Shown here piece after piece: positions 1 through 8,850 of a stretch of 64,000 nt of DNA. Source of the stretch: Vibrio sp. SCSIO 43137 (GTDB taxonomy: Bacteria; Pseudomonadota; Gammaproteobacteria; Enterobacterales; Vibrionaceae); assembly GCF_028201475.1 (NCBI RefSeq), contig NZ_CP116383.1:744001-808000 (forward strand). Reading direction: 5' to 3'. Under the pieces are notes generated by a model that had not been told where the DNA came from, did no database searches, and saw only the letters and a list, made by a program, of their open reading frames with translations. The position numbers and the translations under genes are program-made. Each line of letters begins with the position of its first letter. Position 1 is the first letter of the stretch.

Positions 1-153
1 GAATATAGCCTTCCAGTAGCATTTGGTGTGCTGACCGTTGATACTATTGATCAGGCCATTGAACGCGCAGGAACCAAGGCTGGTAATAAGGGTGCAGAGG
101 CTGCACTAAGCGCGCTTGAAATGATCAACGTTCTTTCAGAAATCGATTCCTAA
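1..153 (+). CDS. ribH: 6,7-dimethyl-8-ribityllumazine synthase, C-terminal part
   Basis: The window opens inside this gene and holds only its last 50 codons, starting [12 protein letters not shown] and ending in TAA. The stretch [19 protein letters not shown] followed by a GNKG segment is typical of the lumazine synthase C-terminus. The enzyme joins the ribitylamino-uracil with dihydroxybutanone phosphate in the penultimate step of riboflavin synthesis, as a cytosolic oligomer. The stop codon overlaps the nusB start by one base (TAATG), so the two are translationally coupled. ribH-nusB adjacency is common in gammaproteobacteria. The active-site histidine region lies upstream of the window and cannot be checked. 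Confidence 0.93.
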   Translation, partial: EYSLPVAFGVLTVDTIDQAIERAGTKAGNKGAEAALSALEMINVLSEIDS

Positions 154-620
154 TGGGGGCCAGTGTGAAACCAGCCGCACGTCGTAATGCACGTCAATTT
201 GCTTTACAAGCAATCTATTCTTGGCAAGTGACTAAAGAAAATGTTGCCACACTTGAAGAGCACTTTTTATCAGGTGGTAAGTATGAAGAAGAAGAGCATC
301 ATGCTGATGAACCTTCACTTGCTGCACCGGAAACAGACGTAGCTTATTTTCGCGACCTGCTGAGCGGGGTTGTACTAAGTCACACTGAACTGGATAGTAA
401 ACTTCGTCCGTATCTTTCCCGTCCGATGCAGGATCTGGATATGATGGAGCTGGCTCTTCTGCGTTTAGCTATGTATGAAATGACACGCCGTGATGATGTG
501 CCTTATAAGGTGGTTATCAATGAAGCGATTGAACTGGCTAAAGTGTTCGCAGCGGAAGACAGTCACAAATTTGTTAACGGGGTGCTGGATAAAGCCGCAC
601 CACATGTTCGCAAGAAATAG
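153..620 (+). CDS. nusB: Transcription antitermination factor NusB
   Basis: A 155-residue protein with the NusB all-helical fold signature. It starts with an arginine-rich segment ([19 protein letters not shown]), has the central [17 protein letters not shown] helix and ends with [28 protein letters not shown]. The length matches Vibrio NusB. With NusE (S10) it binds boxA of rRNA leaders and supports processive antitermination. It contains a slightly longer acidic insert around residues 40-55 (EEEEHH) than E. coli NusB. The ATG overlaps the ribH stop codon. The gene is followed 19 bases later by a strong intrinsic terminator, so it appears to end the riboflavin operon. Confidence 0.96.
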   Translation: MGASVKPAARRNARQFALQAIYSWQVTKENVATLEEHFLSGGKYEEEEHHADEPSLAAPETDVAYFRDLLSGVVLSHTELDSKLRPYLSRPMQDLDMMELALLRLAMYEMTRRDDVPYKVVINEAIELAKVFAAEDSHKFVNGVLDKAAPHVRKK

Positions 621-638
621 TTATCCGACTATAATACA

Positions 639-668
639 GGGCCAGCAAATGCTGGCCCTATTTTTTAT
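639..668 (+). terminator. Intrinsic terminator after nusB
   Basis: A perfect 9-base inverted repeat, GGGCCAGCA at 639-647 and TGCTGGCCC at 650-658, is followed directly by TATTTTTTATT. The GC-rich stem and T-tract fit a Rho-independent terminator closing the ribH-nusB transcript before thiL. Confidence 0.9.
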
Positions 669-697
669 TGCCTAATTAATATTGCTAAACAGTAACT

Positions 698-1672
698 ATG
701 TCCGGTGAATTTAGTTTAATTGATAAATATTTTAATCATCGCCAAAGCCAGCGCAGAGATGTACATCTGGCCGTGGGCGATGATTGTGCCCTTGTGAAAG
801 CGCCGGAAAACTCCCTGATAGCGATTACAACAGATACCTTGGTAGCGGGTACTCACTTCCTCGCAGATGCTGACCCGGCACTTGTTGCCCATAAGGCACT
901 GGCTTCTAACCTGAGTGACCTCGCTGCTATGGGGGCAACGCCTGCATGGGCTTCCCTTGCCCTGACTCTGCCGGAGCAGAATGATGAGTGGTTGCGGGCT
1001 TTTAGTGACTCGTTTTTTAAGCTGGCAGACTATTTTAGTATTCAGCTGATAGGCGGTGACACCACCAAAGGCCCGTTAAGTATCACGCTGACGGTTCAGG
1101 GCTTTGTACCTGAAAACCGCGCGCTGTGCCGCAGCGGAGCGCAACTTGGCGACTGGATCTATGTCACTGGGGATCTTGGCCGCAGCAAAGCCGGACTGGA
1201 TGTTATTCTCAATCCTGAAGAGAGAGACAAACCGGGGGCGGCTAAACTGGAACAGGAACACTATCTGGCGACACCAAGAATTCTGGCAGGTCAGGCACTG
1301 CTGAATATCGCCTCTTCCTGTATTGATATTTCAGACGGCTTAGTTTCTGATCTGCAACATATCCTGAGCAGTTCAGGAGTCGGAGCCCATATCGATGTGG
1401 ATGCCCTGCCTCTGTCAGGCTCTCTGATTGATTTCTGTTCGTCGCTGGAACAGGCTCAGCAAATGGCATTGACCAGCGGAGAGGAGTACGAACTCTGCTT
1501 TACTGTACCGGATGCATTCCGCGGCAGTATTGAAAGCTCTCTGTCTCATATCGGCACCAAAGTTACCTGTATAGGCCAGATACGCCCTGAGGGCTATTTT
1601 CAGCTGTCAAAACAGGGGAAAAAGCTGGACTGGAAACTGGACGGCTACGATCACTTTAAGGTAAATCAATGA
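698..1672 (+). CDS. thiL: Thiamine-monophosphate kinase
   Basis: A 324-residue protein of the AIR-synthase-like ATP-binding fold. It phosphorylates thiamine monophosphate to thiamine diphosphate in the cytosol. Visible family motifs are GDDCALV near residue 28 (metal-binding aspartates), the TTDTLVAGTHF segment, SNLSDLAAMGA, GGDTTKG, and the C-terminal CIDISDGLVSDL and SGEEYELCF. The length is usual for ThiL. It has its own ATG 30 bases past the nusB terminator region. Its stop overlaps the pgpA start (ATGA), so the two are co-translated, as in other gammaproteobacteria. Confidence 0.96.
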   Translation: MSGEFSLIDKYFNHRQSQRRDVHLAVGDDCALVKAPENSLIAITTDTLVAGTHFLADADPALVAHKALASNLSDLAAMGATPAWASLALTLPEQNDEWLRAFSDSFFKLADYFSIQLIGGDTTKGPLSITLTVQGFVPENRALCRSGAQLGDWIYVTGDLGRSKAGLDVILNPEERDKPGAAKLEQEHYLATPRILAGQALLNIASSCIDISDGLVSDLQHILSSSGVGAHIDVDALPLSGSLIDFCSSLEQAQQMALTSGEEYELCFTVPDAFRGSIESSLSHIGTKVTCIGQIRPEGYFQLSKQGKKLDWKLDGYDHFKVNQ

Positions 1673-2172
1673 ACCCTTTAGACAAACTCTCTTTATCAAA
1701 TATCTGGCATCTGCTGGCAACCGGGTTTGGCAGCGGGCTATCACCGGTGATACCCGGCACCATGGGTACCCTTGCGGCGGTTCCTTTCTATCTGCTGCTG
1801 GTTCAGGCTCCGTTACCGGTATATCTGTTGCTGGTTGTGCTCTCCTGTTTTATTGGGGTGAAGATTTGTCAGGTAACTTCTGATGATATGGGCGTACATG
1901 ATCACGGCTCTATTGTCTGGGATGAGTTTGCCGGGTTCTGGATTACCATGAGCATTGTGCCGCTGTTTAAGCTTCCCGTTACTGAGTGGAAATGGCTAAT
2001 CGCCGGTTTTATCTTGTTCCGTTTTTTTGACATGGTAAAACCATGGCCTATCGGCTGGCTGGATAAGCGTGTTCATGGCGGGCTGGGTATTATGCTGGAC
2101 GATATTGTTGCCGGTGTGATGTCTGCCATTGCCCTGTATCTGATTGGCCGCTATGCAGGCTGGCTGGCCTAA
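1669..2172 (+). CDS. pgpA: Phosphatidylglycerophosphatase A
   Basis: A 167-residue inner-membrane protein that removes the 3-phosphate of phosphatidylglycerophosphate to give phosphatidylglycerol. The early GFGSGLSPVIPGTMGTLAA motif, the acidic WDEFAGFWI motif, the RFFDMVKPWPIGWLD motif and the C-terminal MLDDIVAGVMSA are all characteristic of PgpA. Several hydrophobic segments (about residues 35-60, 90-120 and 140-165) are membrane helices. The start overlaps the thiL stop by four bases. Confidence 0.95.
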   Translation: MNPLDKLSLSNIWHLLATGFGSGLSPVIPGTMGTLAAVPFYLLLVQAPLPVYLLLVVLSCFIGVKICQVTSDDMGVHDHGSIVWDEFAGFWITMSIVPLFKLPVTEWKWLIAGFILFRFFDMVKPWPIGWLDKRVHGGLGIMLDDIVAGVMSAIALYLIGRYAGWLA

Positions 2173-2186
2173 ATTAATGATTTAGC

Positions 2187-2212
2187 AGGGCGATTACTTA
2201 TATTATCGTCCT
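2187..2212 (+). terminator. Weak hairpin after pgpA
   Basis: AGGGCGAT at 2187-2194 can pair with ATCGTCCT at 2205-2212 (one G-U pair). A mixed pyrimidine stretch with TTTTT follows some 10 bases later. It may terminate thiL-pgpA, but the T-tract is not adjacent. The rest of the 258-base gap to 2431 is AT-rich, and I see nothing else definite in it. Confidence 0.3.
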
Positions 2213-2430
2213 GATTTCCCTCCTTTTTCTGTCCTCTCCCTCTTAAACTCCCAAGTCTGATAGATTTCAGTGAAACTATTTGTCTATATTTAGAGGTTAT
2301 CCCACCTCAAATTCATAGCTCTCAGTTATACTTTTTCTGATGAAATTATAATTCTATATACCTAACGTTGGACGGCAAAGTGATCCTATTGATATCAGGT
2401 TTAGCTTGTCGATAAGAGTGGAACCCAAGG

Positions 2431-3540
2431 ATGAAAGTATTTACCCCGCAAGAGCTGGAAGATGATTTACTGTTCGACATCGTTGATGAATTGAACCTGC
2501 TGAGTGAAGAGACGGCTAACACTCTTATTATGCTGAGTCATGAGCCTGAAGATCGTAAGTTGCTTGATAAGGTATTTCGTTCTGTACACACCATTAAGGG
2601 TGATGTTGCGGTGGGGCAGATGTCTCCGCTGCTTCCCTTGTTGACTGCCACAGAAGATATCCTAGGAATGATGAGAGATGGTGTTATTCAATATGACAGC
2701 CTGATATCGGATTTATTGCTGACAGTCTTTGACCATGTGCAGGCATTTGTTGATGACTGTGTGCGAAAAGGTGCAGCAGAGTATGACGATGAGATGTTTG
2801 CTGCCGCGACAGATTATATCGCTCAGGTAAACCCTGATCAGACCGACGGATATCAAGCATTACTGTATAGGGCACTGGTTATTCTTGAGCCTTCGTTAGC
2901 AGAGCAGAACGATAAGGCGTACTTGCCTCATGAGATGGATGAGTTGCAGATCGACTGGGATAGCGAAGTTGAGCCGGATCTGGTGTTTTTTCACAACATA
3001 ATGGAACCGGTGGAGCAGAGAGTTGATAACTGGCAGGGAAGGAGTGGCAGACAGCTTAAACTTGCCCTGTTGCTAAACAAATTTGCCGGTAACCGGGTGG
3101 ACGAAAAGCAGCTTAGGGCTGCGGTCTATCTGCACGATGTGGGAATGTCTCTTCTTCCGCTGGCCCTGCTGAGAAAAAACGGCCAGTTTACTGACGCTGA
3201 AATAGCAAGGTTGCGTGGCCATGTACTGCGGGGTGTGGCCTTTTTATCAGAGATGCCTCACTGGGCTGAAGCGCGTCAGTATATCCATCAGCATCATGAA
3301 AGGTTTGACGGCACAGGGTACCCGCAAGGCTTGTCCGGAGATGAAATAACTGACGGTGCTAAGATCCTCGCCCTGATTGACGCATTCGAAGCCATGACTC
3401 ATAACAGAGCACACGATGTTCACCTTAAAAGGCCTATGAAAAGAGCCATTCAGGAGATTAATTTAGCTGGCGGCAGTCAGTTTTGTCCTTTTTGGATAGA
3501 GGTGTTCAATAAAGTGATGGCGTCGATACTGTCACGTTAA
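2431..3540 (+). CDS. Hpt domain fused to HD-GYP domain, probable c-di-GMP phosphodiesterase or phosphorelay output
   Basis: A 369-residue protein. Residues about 1-120 look like a histidine phosphotransfer (Hpt) domain, with the phosphoacceptor motif SVHTIKGD (His53). Residues about 185-365 are an HD-GYP domain with YLHDVGM (His235-Asp236), the paired histidines and glutamate HHERFDGTGYP (288-298) and the DAFEAMTHNRAHD helix. The metal-binding residues I can read are intact, so c-di-GMP hydrolysis is plausible. No signal peptide or membrane helix is visible, so it is cytosolic. A CCAAGG ribosome-binding site precedes the ATG. It stands alone, convergent with dxs. Phosphotransfer from a hybrid kinase is inferred; no kinase is encoded next to it. 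Confidence 0.85.
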   Translation: MKVFTPQELEDDLLFDIVDELNLLSEETANTLIMLSHEPEDRKLLDKVFRSVHTIKGDVAVGQMSPLLPLLTATEDILGMMRDGVIQYDSLISDLLLTVFDHVQAFVDDCVRKGAAEYDDEMFAAATDYIAQVNPDQTDGYQALLYRALVILEPSLAEQNDKAYLPHEMDELQIDWDSEVEPDLVFFHNIMEPVEQRVDNWQGRSGRQLKLALLLNKFAGNRVDEKQLRAAVYLHDVGMSLLPLALLRKNGQFTDAEIARLRGHVLRGVAFLSEMPHWAEARQYIHQHHERFDGTGYPQGLSGDEITDGAKILALIDAFEAMTHNRAHDVHLKRPMKRAIQEINLAGGSQFCPFWIEVFNKVMASILSR

Positions 3541-3554
3541 TAATTAGCGGGTAC

Positions 3555-3580
3555 AAAAAAGGCTTCAAAACTGAAGCCTT
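3555..3580 (-). terminator. Bidirectional terminator between the HD-GYP gene and dxs
   Basis: AAGGCTTCA at 3559-3567 pairs perfectly with TGAAGCCTT at 3572-3580 around an AAAC loop. On the minus strand it is followed by TTTTTT, a good T-tract for the xseB-ispA-dxs transcript. On the plus strand the following ATTCTT is weaker. Confidence 0.85.
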
Positions 3581-3609
3581 ATTCTTAAGTAAGCGCCTGC
3601 TATACAAGC

Positions 3610-5496
3610 TTACTTGTGAATATAGTCACGGATAGCTTTTTCTATCCCTTCTGCATCCAGTCCCAGCTCCTGGTGCATCTCCTGCTGAGAGCCCTGAGCA
3701 ATAAACTGATCGGGCAGGCCGATATTGAGTACCGGTTTAATCAGCTTCTCTTTCATCATAAACTCAAGCACACCGGCACCGGCACCACCGGCAATGGCAT
3801 TCTCTTCCACTGTAACTAAAACATCGTGGTTTTCTGCCAGTTCCCGGATAAGAGCCTCATCCAGAGGTTTAACAAAGCGCATATCAGCCACGGTAGCATC
3901 GAGCTTTTCTGCTGCTTGAAGGCTGCTTTCCAGCATGGTTCCGAAGCTCAGAATAGCGATTTTCTCATTTTGAGTTGAGTCTTGAGTCTGGCGGACAATG
4001 CGCCCTTTGCCGATTTCCAGAGCCGTCATCTCTTTTTCAATGGAGGCGCCAATGCTGGTACCGCGTGGGTAGCGTACCGCACTTGGCCCGTTATGTTTGT
4101 GGCCGGTATACAGCATCTGTCGACATTCGTTTTCGTCACTCGGTGCCATAATCACCATATTCGGAATACAGCGCAGGAAGCTAAGATCAAAAGCGCCCTG
4201 ATGGGTCTGGCCATCAGCGCCGACAATACCTGCGCGGTCGATAGCAAACATCACCGGTAGGTCCATAATGGCGACATCATGAATCAGCTGGTCATAGCCT
4301 CGCTGCAGGAAGGTGGAGTAGATAGCCACAATGGGATTGTTTCCTGCAATGGCCATACCGGTAGCCAGAGTAACGGCGTGCTGTTCAGCGATAGCAACAT
4401 CAAAATACTGCTCAGGGAACTGCTTCGAGAAACGAACCATACCTGAACCTTCACGCATCGCGGGGGTAATTGCCATCAGTTTTGGATCCTGAGCAGCCAT
4501 ATCGCACAGGAAGTCACCAAAGACCTGTGAGAATGAAGGCTTGCTGCCGTTGCTTTTTGGCAGGCTGCTCTCGGCAGGGTCGAAACGGGGAACGCCGTGG
4601 TAGCCGATAGGATCTTTCTCTGCCGGTTCATAACCTTTGCCTTTCTTGGTCATGATATGCAGGAACTGAGGGCCTTTCAGTTCCTTCATGTTTTTAAGTG
4701 TTTTAACCAGTTCGTTTACATCGTGTCCGTCTACCGGACCAATATAGTTAAAGCCAAGCTCTTCAAACATGGTTCCCGGAACCACCATGCCTTTCAGGTG
4801 CTCTTCCGTGCGGCGGACCAGCTCTTTAATTGGCGGAACACCAGACAGCACTTTTTTACCGCCTTCACGGATTGAGGTATATAAGCTGCCGGAAAGCACT
4901 TGTGCGAGGTGGTTATTCAGTGCACCGACGTTTTCTGAAATGGACATCTCATTATCGTTAAGAATAACCAGCATATTGTCCGGATGAACATCACCGGCAT
5001 GGTTCATAGCCTCAAAGGCCATTCCGGCGGTAATGGCACCATCACCGATTACGCTGACCACTTTACGATCTTTGCCCTCTTTTTCGGCGCAAATAGCAAG
5101 ACCAAGTGCCGCACTGATAGAAGTGGATGAGTGACCAACTGAAAGAACATCGTACTCGCTCTCTTCACGCCACGGGAAAGGGTGTAACCCCTCTTTCTGA
5201 CGAATAGTTGGCAGTTGATCTCTGCGTCCGGTCAGAATTTTGTGCGGGTAAGCCTGATGACCAACATCCCAGATCAGTTTATCGAACGGGGTGTTGTAGA
5301 CATAATGGAGGGCGACAGTAAGTTCCACTGTCCCCAGACCGGAAGCCAGATGGCCGCTGGACTGACTTACTGAGTTCAGAAGGTAGGTTCGCAGTTCGTC
5401 ACACAGTTTAGGTAGTGTGTCTTTCGGCAGCAAACGCAGCTCTTCAGGGTTATCTGCCAGTGCTAATGTAGGATATTTTGCTATATCAAGAGTCAT
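3610..5496 (-). CDS. dxs: 1-deoxy-D-xylulose-5-phosphate synthase
   Basis: A 628-residue thiamine-diphosphate enzyme that condenses pyruvate with glyceraldehyde-3-phosphate, the first committed step of the MEP isoprenoid pathway. Residues seen are SGHLASGLG (His49 region), [15 protein letters not shown], the ThDP/Mg motif [15 protein letters not shown] (from 151) with NDN at 180-182, the pyrimidine-binding [14 protein letters not shown], and [18 protein letters not shown]. It is the last gene of xseB-ispA-dxs, 20 bases after ispA. Its product feeds both farnesyl diphosphate made by IspA and the undecaprenyl carrier made by UppS, encoded further along. Its DXP is also a precursor of thiamine thiazole and pyridoxal phosphate. 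Confidence 0.98.
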   Translation of the reverse strand: MTLDIAKYPTLALADNPEELRLLPKDTLPKLCDELRTYLLNSVSQSSGHLASGLGTVELTVALHYVYNTPFDKLIWDVGHQAYPHKILTGRRDQLPTIRQKEGLHPFPWREESEYDVLSVGHSSTSISAALGLAICAEKEGKDRKVVSVIGDGAITAGMAFEAMNHAGDVHPDNMLVILNDNEMSISENVGALNNHLAQVLSGSLYTSIREGGKKVLSGVPPIKELVRRTEEHLKGMVVPGTMFEELGFNYIGPVDGHDVNELVKTLKNMKELKGPQFLHIMTKKGKGYEPAEKDPIGYHGVPRFDPAESSLPKSNGSKPSFSQVFGDFLCDMAAQDPKLMAITPAMREGSGMVRFSKQFPEQYFDVAIAEQHAVTLATGMAIAGNNPIVAIYSTFLQRGYDQLIHDVAIMDLPVMFAIDRAGIVGADGQTHQGAFDLSFLRCIPNMVIMAPSDENECRQMLYTGHKHNGPSAVRYPRGTSIGASIEKEMTALEIGKGRIVRQTQDSTQNEKIAILSFGTMLESSLQAAEKLDATVADMRFVKPLDEALIRELAENHDVLVTVEENAIAGGAGAGVLEFMMKEKLIKPVLNIGLPDQFIAQGSQQEMHQELGLDAEGIEKAIRDYIHK

Positions 5497-5516
5497 AGTA
5501 TTCAGCGCTTATTGTG

Positions 5517-6401
5517 TTAGTTTTTGCGCTCGACGACGTATCGGGCGAACTCTTCGAGTAATTGAGTATTGTATGGGATTGCGTCCAGTGCTTGAAGGGC
5601 TTGTTGCAAAAGAGCTTGTGCTTTTTGCTGTGCACCTTCCAGTCCCAACAGTGAAGGATAGGTAGATTTGTTCAGATCTTGATCTGAACCTTGTGGTTTT
5701 CCAAGGGTTTCTGTATCGCTGATGATATCCAGAATGTCATCCTGAACCTGAAAAGCCAGCCCCAGTGCATCGGCATATTGGCCTAATTGCGGCAGGATAG
5801 CTTCTCCTTTTTCACCGGCGGCCAGTGCTCCCATTTGAATGGCGCACTTTATCAGGGCGGCGGTTTTGTTTTTATGGATGGTTTTCAGTTCATCCAGCGA
5901 AACCTTGCGGTTTTCCGCTTCCAGATCCAGAGCTTGTCCTAGACACATGCCGGCGGCACCAGATGCCTGCGCCAGTGTCTGAATCATTTTAATGCGGTTC
6001 TTTTCCCCTGCATCGGAAAGCTGACCCTCAGCGAGTACAGTAAAGGCAAGGGTTTGCAGGGCGTCACCGGTGAGAATAGCCGTTGCTTCATCAAACTCTA
6101 TATGACAGGTCGGCTGCCCGCGACGAAGTTCGTCATCATCCATCGCCGGCAGGTCATCGTGAATTAGTGAGTAAGCGTGAATGCACTCAATGGCGCTGGC
6201 CGGAGTGTCCATTTCTTCAGGTTTACAGCCCAGCATCGCACCGGTGACATAAACCAGAAATGGTCTGGCTCTTTTGCCACCGAGCAGTAGTCCGTAGCGC
6301 ATGGCCTGAATCAAGCTTTGCTGTTGATGCTCAAAGCGGCATAGCCATGCTTCAAGCTGGTCGTTATTTCTTTGTTGATACTGAGAAAGCGCTTTTTCCA
6401 T
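5517..6401 (-). CDS. ispA: Farnesyl diphosphate synthase (geranyltranstransferase)
   Basis: A 294-residue all-helical trans-prenyltransferase. The first aspartate-rich motif is at residues 82-88 (HDDLPAMDDD) and the second is QDDILDI. The GGKRARPFLV lysine/arginine patch near residue 42 binds the allylic or homoallylic diphosphate. It makes C15 farnesyl diphosphate from IPP and DMAPP in the cytosol. The start ATG lies two bases after the xseB stop, indicating coupling, and dxs follows. The order xseB-ispA-dxs is the standard gammaproteobacterial arrangement. Confidence 0.97.
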   Translation of the reverse strand: MEKALSQYQQRNNDQLEAWLCRFEHQQQSLIQAMRYGLLLGGKRARPFLVYVTGAMLGCKPEEMDTPASAIECIHAYSLIHDDLPAMDDDELRRGQPTCHIEFDEATAILTGDALQTLAFTVLAEGQLSDAGEKNRIKMIQTLAQASGAAGMCLGQALDLEAENRKVSLDELKTIHKNKTAALIKCAIQMGALAAGEKGEAILPQLGQYADALGLAFQVQDDILDIISDTETLGKPQGSDQDLNKSTYPSLLGLEGAQQKAQALLQQALQALDAIPYNTQLLEEFARYVVERKN

Positions 6402-6403
6402 GA

Positions 6404-6655
6404 CTACTGATCTCTGAGCTGTTCACTCTGAAACGGTGTTAGTTCCGCTTCATCGTCTTTTTCCAGCAATATAGAGACGCGCTGTTCCGCCTGAGACAGT
6501 TTTGCCTGTCCTTCCCGCGCCAGCGCAATACCACGTTCGAAATTCTTTAACGCATCTTCAAGAGCCAGTTCGCCGTTTTCCATCTGTTCTACAATAGAAT
6601 CAAGCTCTTCCAGCGTTGCTTCGAACGTCATATTTTCAGGTTTTTTTGTTGCCAT
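6404..6655 (-). CDS. xseB: Exodeoxyribonuclease VII small subunit
   Basis: An 83-residue acidic, helical protein with the XseB pattern TFEATLEELDSIVEQMENGELALEDALKNFERGIALAREGQAKLSQAEQRV. Several small subunits associate with XseA to form exonuclease VII, which degrades single-stranded DNA from both ends. The size is typical (about 80 residues). It is the first gene of the xseB-ispA-dxs operon. The xseA gene is not in the window, as is usual. Confidence 0.95.
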   Translation of the reverse strand: MATKKPENMTFEATLEELDSIVEQMENGELALEDALKNFERGIALAREGQAKLSQAEQRVSILLEKDDEAELTPFQSEQLRDQ

Positions 6656-6684
6656 GGCTATTCTACTTCTAGTGAGGTGCCCGA

Positions 6685-6713
6685 AAGTTACCTTAGTGAA
6701 CGGTTTGGGTCAA
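6685..6713 (-). promoter_or_regulatory. Putative promoter of xseB-ispA-dxs
   Basis: Read on the minus strand, TTGACC (6713-6708) is followed 17 bases later by TAACTT (6690-6685). The start would lie about 20-25 bases before the xseB ATG. Alternative TATAAT-like boxes lie further upstream (near 6739-6780), so this assignment is tentative. Confidence 0.4.
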
Positions 6714-7016
6714 ACGTGAAAGGTTAACAGTCTTCTAAATTATAATCTCGTCGGGAGATCTTATTATCGCGCTATTATATACGGATTTTGCTTTGAGGGT
6801 ATGTATGCAACAGCAATATGACTGATTCACGGTGTTTTTTACCAGTTAAACTATATGCTGGTGTCACAGTCAGAAAAGCATAACTTGGCAATTTTCGGGG
6901 CAGGGCTTATCCTGAGGAGGATATTTTCTCCGGGATCGGCTGCTTTGGGCCTTGTGAGTTAATGGCAGCAATGAGGGTAAAAAAGGCAAACTGTGATGTT
7001 TTTTCAAATAAATCAT

Positions 7017-7043
7017 TAAATGATCACAGGTTCTTGCCGATAT
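7017..7043 (+). promoter_or_regulatory. Sigma-28 (FliA) promoter of pomAB
   Basis: TAAATGAT at 7017-7024, then an 11-base spacer, then GCCGATAT at 7036-7043. The enterobacterial FliA consensus is TAAAGTTT, 11 bases, GCCGATAA, so the core TAAA, the spacing and GCCGATA all match. It lies about 50 bases upstream of the pomA start. Motor genes are known late, FliA-dependent genes in Vibrio, which agrees with this reading. Confidence 0.82.
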
Positions 7044-7095
7044 AGGACTATTCCCACACTAACTGCATTCAACGAGTTAGCATAAGAGGTGCTTA

Positions 7096-7860
7096 GTGGA
7101 TTTAGCAACATTAGTAGGTTTAATTGGTGGCTTCGGCTTCGTTATCATGGCGATGATACTTGGTGGCAGCCTTGGCATGTTCTTCGATACCACCTCGGTT
7201 CTTATCGTAGTAGGTGGTTCTACCTGCGTAGCTTTGATGAAGTTTACCCTGGGGCAGTTCTTTAGTGCCTTTAAGATCGCCGGTAAAGCGTTTATGTTTA
7301 AAACCGATGATCCTGAAGATCTGATCGCAAAAATCGTAGAGATGGCTGATGCGGCACGTAAAGGTGGTTTTCTTGCTCTGGAAGAGATGGAAATCAGCAG
7401 CAGCTTTATGCAAAAAGGTATCGACCTGCTGGTGGACGGCCACGATGCCGAAGTTGTCCGGGCGGCGATGCAAAAAGATATTTCACTGACCGATGAACGA
7501 CATGTTCAGGGGGGCGATGTTTTTCGTGCCTATGGTGATGTTGCTCCGGCCATGGGTATGATTGGTACACTTGTTGGTCTGGTTGCTATGCTTTCTAACA
7601 TGGATGATCCGAAATCTATCGGACCTGCGATGGCGGTTGCCCTTTTAACAACCCTGTATGGTGCGATGCTGGCAAACATGGTGTTCTTCCCGATTGCAGA
7701 TAAATTATCTCTTCGCCGTGAACAGGAAAAACTTAACCGTCGCCTGATTATGGATGGTGTACTCGCCATTCAGGATGGTCAGAACCCTCGTGTTATCGAT
7801 AGTTATCTGAAGAACTATCTCAATGAGAAGAAACGTGTTCTTGATGTCGATAACGAGTAA
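7096..7860 (+). CDS. pomA: Sodium-driven polar flagellar motor stator protein PomA
   Basis: A 254-residue MotA/TolQ/ExbB-family inner-membrane protein with four predicted membrane helices: residues about 5-25 and 30-50, a long cytoplasmic loop, then about 150-175 and 180-205. The sequence is nearly that of Vibrio PomA (MDLATLVGLIGGFGFVIMA at the start; GDVAPAMGMIGTLVGLVAML in helix 3). With PomB it forms the sodium-conducting stator that turns the polar flagellum. The start is GTG at 7096, preceded by AAGAGGT. This start gives the exact family N-terminus. pomB follows after 12 bases. Confidence 0.98.
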   Translation: MDLATLVGLIGGFGFVIMAMILGGSLGMFFDTTSVLIVVGGSTCVALMKFTLGQFFSAFKIAGKAFMFKTDDPEDLIAKIVEMADAARKGGFLALEEMEISSSFMQKGIDLLVDGHDAEVVRAAMQKDISLTDERHVQGGDVFRAYGDVAPAMGMIGTLVGLVAMLSNMDDPKSIGPAMAVALLTTLYGAMLANMVFFPIADKLSLRREQEKLNRRLIMDGVLAIQDGQNPRVIDSYLKNYLNEKKRVLDVDNE

Positions 7861-7872
7861 GGAAGCAAGGTA

Positions 7873-8841
7873 ATGGAAGAAGAAGATTGCAAATGTCCGC
7901 CCCCGGGGGCTCCGTTATGGATGGCGACATTCTCTGATCTTATGTCCCTTCTGATGTGCTTTTTCGTACTTCTGCTCTCGTTTTCTGAGATGGATGTACT
8001 GAAGTTCAAGCAGATTGCCGGCTCCATGAAATTTGCTTTTGGTGTGCAAAACCGTTTGGAAGTTAAAGACATCCCTAAAGGTACCAGCGTAATTGCCCAG
8101 GAGTTCAGACCGGGCAGACCTGAGCCGACGCCTATTGATGTGATCATGCAGCAGACCATCGATATCACTCAGCCGACACTGGATTTTCATGAGGGTGAAG
8201 AAGCCAAAGCGGGTGGTAAAAACCGTGAAGCGGGTGATAAAACCGGTGGCGAATCACCACAAACGTCAACCCGTATGAGTCAAACTACTCAGGCGCAATC
8301 TCAGGAAGAGCAGGAACAGGATTCTCAGGGTGAAGCTCAGGCAGAAGCCATGGCATCTGAGACAGACTCTCTGGAAGAAACCATTAAGAAAGCTCTTGAG
8401 CGCGAAATTGATCAAGGCGCACTGGAAGTAGAGAACCTTGGGCAGGAACTGGTTATCCGCATTCGTGAGCGGGGTGCCTTCCCGGCAGGGTCTGCTTTCC
8501 TGCAGCCTAAGTTCCGACCTCTGGTAAGGCAGATTGCTGATCTTGTTAAAGATATTCCGGGCATTGTGCGGGTTTCCGGCCATACGGATAACCAGAGACT
8601 GGATTCTGAGCTTTACCGTTCCAACTGGGATCTCTCTTCACAGCGGGCGGTTTCCGTAGCGCAGGAGATGGAGAAAGTGCGCGGTTTTAACCATAACAGG
8701 TTAAGGGTGCGTGGTATGGCAGATACCGAGCCGCTAAACAGTAACGCAACGCCTGCAGAGCGTTCTCGCAACCGCAGGGTTGAGATCAGTATTCTTCAGG
8801 GTAAACCTAAGTTTAGTGATGAAGTGAGTATTTCTCAGTAA
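7873..8841 (+). CDS. pomB: Sodium-driven polar flagellar motor stator protein PomB
   Basis: A 322-residue MotB/OmpA-type protein. After a short cytoplasmic, cysteine-containing tail comes one membrane helix (about residues 18-40) with the ion-binding aspartate in TFSDLMSLLMCF (Asp22, the counterpart of Vibrio PomB Asp24). Next are the plug region, a Gln/Glu-rich linker (about 110-170) and a C-terminal OmpA-like peptidoglycan-binding domain (VSGHTDNQRLDSELYRSNWDLS, ending SRNRRVEISI). It anchors the PomA/PomB stator to the cell wall. The low-complexity linker is the most variable part. It follows pomA in one transcript. Confidence 0.97.
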   Translation: MEEEDCKCPPPGAPLWMATFSDLMSLLMCFFVLLLSFSEMDVLKFKQIAGSMKFAFGVQNRLEVKDIPKGTSVIAQEFRPGRPEPTPIDVIMQQTIDITQPTLDFHEGEEAKAGGKNREAGDKTGGESPQTSTRMSQTTQAQSQEEQEQDSQGEAQAEAMASETDSLEETIKKALEREIDQGALEVENLGQELVIRIRERGAFPAGSAFLQPKFRPLVRQIADLVKDIPGIVRVSGHTDNQRLDSELYRSNWDLSSQRAVSVAQEMEKVRGFNHNRLRVRGMADTEPLNSNATPAERSRNRRVEISILQGKPKFSDEVSISQ

Positions 8842-8850
8842 TAAATATGG

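Larger units (their letters stand above)
6656..7095. other. 440-base divergent intergenic region xseB/pomA
   Basis: This gap holds the putative xseB promoter at its left end and a sigma-28 promoter for pomAB at its right end (separate entries). Between them are AT-rich sequence and a short hairpin around TATCCTGAGGAGGATA (about 6908-6923). I find no convincing gene in it. Confidence 0.6.

Noticed and set aside
2320..2352. Promoter of the Hpt/HD-GYP gene with TATAAT at 2347
   Set aside because: The -10 match is good but no -35 is found at 16-18 bases in this very AT-rich stretch.
6885..6915. Possible sigma-54 promoter (TTGGCA...) upstream of pomA
   Set aside because: The GC element at -12 is not at the required spacing from GG, and a much better sigma-28 site lies downstream.
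6855..6962. Possible 35-codon small gene in the xseB/pomA gap
   Set aside because: No ribosome-binding site precedes the ATG and the sequence shows no membrane or toxin-like pattern.
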